NCBI GenBank assembly: GCA_025453955.1
Contig: JALOPJ010000006.1
Span: forward strand, 1-40,073
Direction: 5' to 3'
DNA length: 40,073 nucleotides
Origin: Candidatus Edwardsiibacteriota bacterium
GTDB lineage: Bacteria > Edwardsbacteria > AC1 > EtOH8
Shown here: piece by piece, positions 38,728 through 40,073 of the stretch
Position numbering within the stretch: the stretch's first letter is position 1
Layout of the letters: every line of letters starts with the position of its first letter
Notes under the pieces: model-generated
Told to the model about the DNA's origin: nothing
What the model saw: the letters and a program-made list of their open reading frames with translations, nothing else
The model's database searches: none
Translations under genes and position numbers: made by a program

Positions 38728-39933
38728 ATGCGGAACACATCGTTGGTCCTGGTCGCCGTCACGCTGTCACTGGCCGCAGCCGCGCAGGCGGCGCCGCCGC
38801 CGATCTGCCTGAACTACCAAGGTTACCTGGCGGCAGCGGCCGATACCCTGCCCCTCAACGAGGCGGTCGACATGGCCGTGCGGATCTATGATGTCGCGGT
38901 CGGCGCCACGCCGCTGTGGCAGGAGGTGCATGTCGCCGTCCCGGTCACCAAGGGTTTCTACAACATCGTACTGGGACAGTCGGAGCTGCTCGATCCGGAT
39001 CTCTGCGAGCTGGAGCAGCTGTACCTGGAAGTGGTTGTCAACGGCGAGACGTTGTCTCCGCGCAAGCCGATCACCTACGCGGCCCGTTCGGCATGGTCGT
39101 ACCAGGCTGCATTGGCCGCCAGCGCGACGAACGCCACCAACGCGACCAATGCCACGAACGCGACCAACGCCACCAACGCGGTCCATGCCAGCACGGCCGA
39201 TACCGCCAGCTACGCCCTGAGCGCGCCGACCGGCGCGCACAACCACATGGGCGAGCGCTGGTGGTCGAATACCGGCATCTTGACGATGCGATACGAGGCA
39301 AACTCGGCGAACGCGGTGTATGGTTTGCTTGACACGACATACAACAGCGGCGCTGGCTCCGCATCGGGATTCGCAAGCTATACATATGGAGGCAATACGG
39401 GTGGCCTGCGGCGGGCGTTCCTCGGCATAGTTGACGCCAGTGGCAGTGGTGCGGCTTATGGCGGGGATTTCCAGACAAGCGGCAGCAGCTTCGGCACCGG
39501 CGAGCGGCGCGGCGTCAACGCCTATGGATATCTGATTGACAATGGCGGGCCGGTCTGGGGTATCTACTCAAGGGGTTCGGCAAGCACAACGGGCACATAT
39601 AACGGCTTCATTTACGGCGGGCAATTCTATGCGGATGGTGGGAACGGCGCCACAAAATACGGGGTGCACGCGACCGCAACGGGCAGTGGGATCAATTATG
39701 GCATATATGCCACGGCATCGGACGGTACGGTGAATTACGCCGGTTATTTCAGCGGTAATCTGATAACGACAGGCACGCTGAGAACAACTGGTAAATTGAA
39801 TTTTCCTCCCGGCTACACCCCGGGCGGCTCAGCTGACCCCAACGGCGAAGTCGGGGACATAACCTATAATGACGTGTACATCTACATCAAGACCCCAGTC
39901 GGCTGGCGGCGCGCCGCGATGAGCTCTTGGTAG
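38728..39933 (+). CDS. Secreted 'NYQG' surface protein with ATN repeats
   Basis: This 401-residue protein is preceded by GGGGGAG seven bases before the ATG. It has a clear signal peptide (MRNTSLVLVAVTLSLAAAAQ, cleavage near AQAA). The first domain reads ICLNYQGYLAAAADTLPLNE, MAVRIYDVAVGATPLWQEVH and KGFYNIVLGQSE, a pattern common in secreted proteins of FCB bacteria and some other phyla. Residues 133-150 are six ATN triplets, then a small polar bridge. The second half is a glycine/serine/tyrosine-rich beta repeat (YGGDFQTSGSS, YGGQFYADGGN, YGVHATATGS, YGIYATASDG), like tail-fibre or beta-helix shafts, ending in VYIYIKTPVGWRRAAMSSW, which resembles phage and surface fibre tips. The role is probably adhesion or surface architecture (inference). 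Confidence 0.85.
   Translation: MRNTSLVLVAVTLSLAAAAQAAPPPICLNYQGYLAAAADTLPLNEAVDMAVRIYDVAVGATPLWQEVHVAVPVTKGFYNIVLGQSELLDPDLCELEQLYLEVVVNGETLSPRKPITYAARSAWSYQAALAASATNATNATNATNATNATNAVHASTADTASYALSAPTGAHNHMGERWWSNTGILTMRYEANSANAVYGLLDTTYNSGAGSASGFASYTYGGNTGGLRRAFLGIVDASGSGAAYGGDFQTSGSSFGTGERRGVNAYGYLIDNGGPVWGIYSRGSASTTGTYNGFIYGGQFYADGGNGATKYGVHATATGSGINYGIYATASDGTVNYAGYFSGNLITTGTLRTTGKLNFPPGYTPGGSADPNGEVGDITYNDVYIYIKTPVGWRRAAMSSW
39124..39177 (+). repeat. 9-bp tandem repeat coding six Ala-Thr-Asn units
   Basis: Six copies of a nine-base unit (GCGACGAAC, GCCACCAAC and close variants) lie in frame within the secreted protein gene. The copies differ at third positions, so the array is not a perfect slippage track, and any gain or loss of units would keep the frame. 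Confidence 0.85.
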
Positions 39934-39946
39934 CGGAGGGCCAGCG

Positions 39947-40073
39947 ATGAAACGAACGATACTCATCCTGCTGCTGGCGCTGCTGGCGGCGTCACCGGGA
40001 GCCGCGCAGTTCCTTTTGCTGCAGGATGGATTGTCCGGCGGCTCCGCCAAGGCGGCGTCCGCCTCCTATTATC
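39947..40073 (+). CDS. Secreted protein, N-terminal part only
   Basis: The ATG at 39947 follows GCGGAGGG (39933-39940) with six bases between and runs off the right edge. The visible 42 residues start with a signal peptide (MKRTILILLLALLAASPGAA), then QFLLLQDGLSGGSAKAASAS. The gene begins 13 bp after the preceding surface protein, so the two share a transcript. Short mature starts of this 'QDGLSGGSA' kind occur in secreted repeat proteins, but the family cannot be named from this fragment. Confidence 0.75.
   Translation, partial: MKRTILILLLALLAASPGAAQFLLLQDGLSGGSAKAASASYY

Noticed and set aside
1-40073. tRNA, rRNA or transposase genes
   Set aside because: I saw no cloverleaf with conserved arms, no rRNA core segment and no DDE or serine/tyrosine recombinase motif on either strand.

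Overview
The window is GC-rich bacterial DNA read almost entirely from the + strand. The organism looks Gram-negative: there is a BamD-like outer-membrane assembly lipoprotein, a Wzm/Wzt polysaccharide exporter, and secreted proteins with signal peptides. The large secreted protein ends in a FlgD/T9SS-like 'PSPNP...YNVAGQLVRTL' domain, and the last complete gene encodes an 'NYQG' surface protein. These protein types, together with many short dispersed repeats, suggest a little-studied phylum of the FCB group or a neighbour. That placement is inference; there is no rRNA marker in the window.

Bases 1-21651 are a surface polysaccharide locus. It starts with the end of the exporter permease (wzm), a four-helix-bundle gene and the exporter ATPase (wzt). 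A tightly packed chain follows of six putative methyltransferases, about twelve glycosyltransferases (GT2, GT4, GT9 and a GT39-like membrane enzyme) and a Wzy/WaaL-like membrane protein. Most neighbours overlap through ATGA, GTGA or TGATG junctions, so they are probably one translationally coupled operon. Bases 21652-25514 hold the precursor genes: a repeat-filled spacer, a WecB-type UDP-GlcNAc 2-epimerase, a strong sigma70-like promoter, a WecA/MraY-type initiating phosphoglycosyltransferase and a DegT-type aminotransferase. Together these would start a lipid-linked glycan, extend and decorate it, and export or polymerise it.

Bases 25515-32440 begin with housekeeping genes (bamD-like, nadD). 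They continue with an unusual group: a 1075-residue membrane protein combining a PqqD-like domain, an M50-type metalloprotease core and two cyclic-nucleotide-binding domains; a TPR protein; a tiny B-box-like zinc protein; and a small protein whose N-terminus resembles the Os1348/NHLP family of RiPP-precursor-like peptides. This is the best candidate for an undescribed system.

Bases 32441-40073 encode cell-surface products. An AT-rich leader full of inverted repeats precedes a 1648-residue secreted beta-propeller/Ig protein. A FecR-domain protein follows, then a textbook promoter with a structured leader and intrinsic terminator ahead of a secreted repeat protein, then the start of another secreted protein.

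Three degenerate arrays with fixed periods of 8, 7 and 11 bp sit in or between genes. Two of them enter reading frames. A separate dispersed repeat of about 105 bp occurs on both sides of wecB and supplies its last codons.
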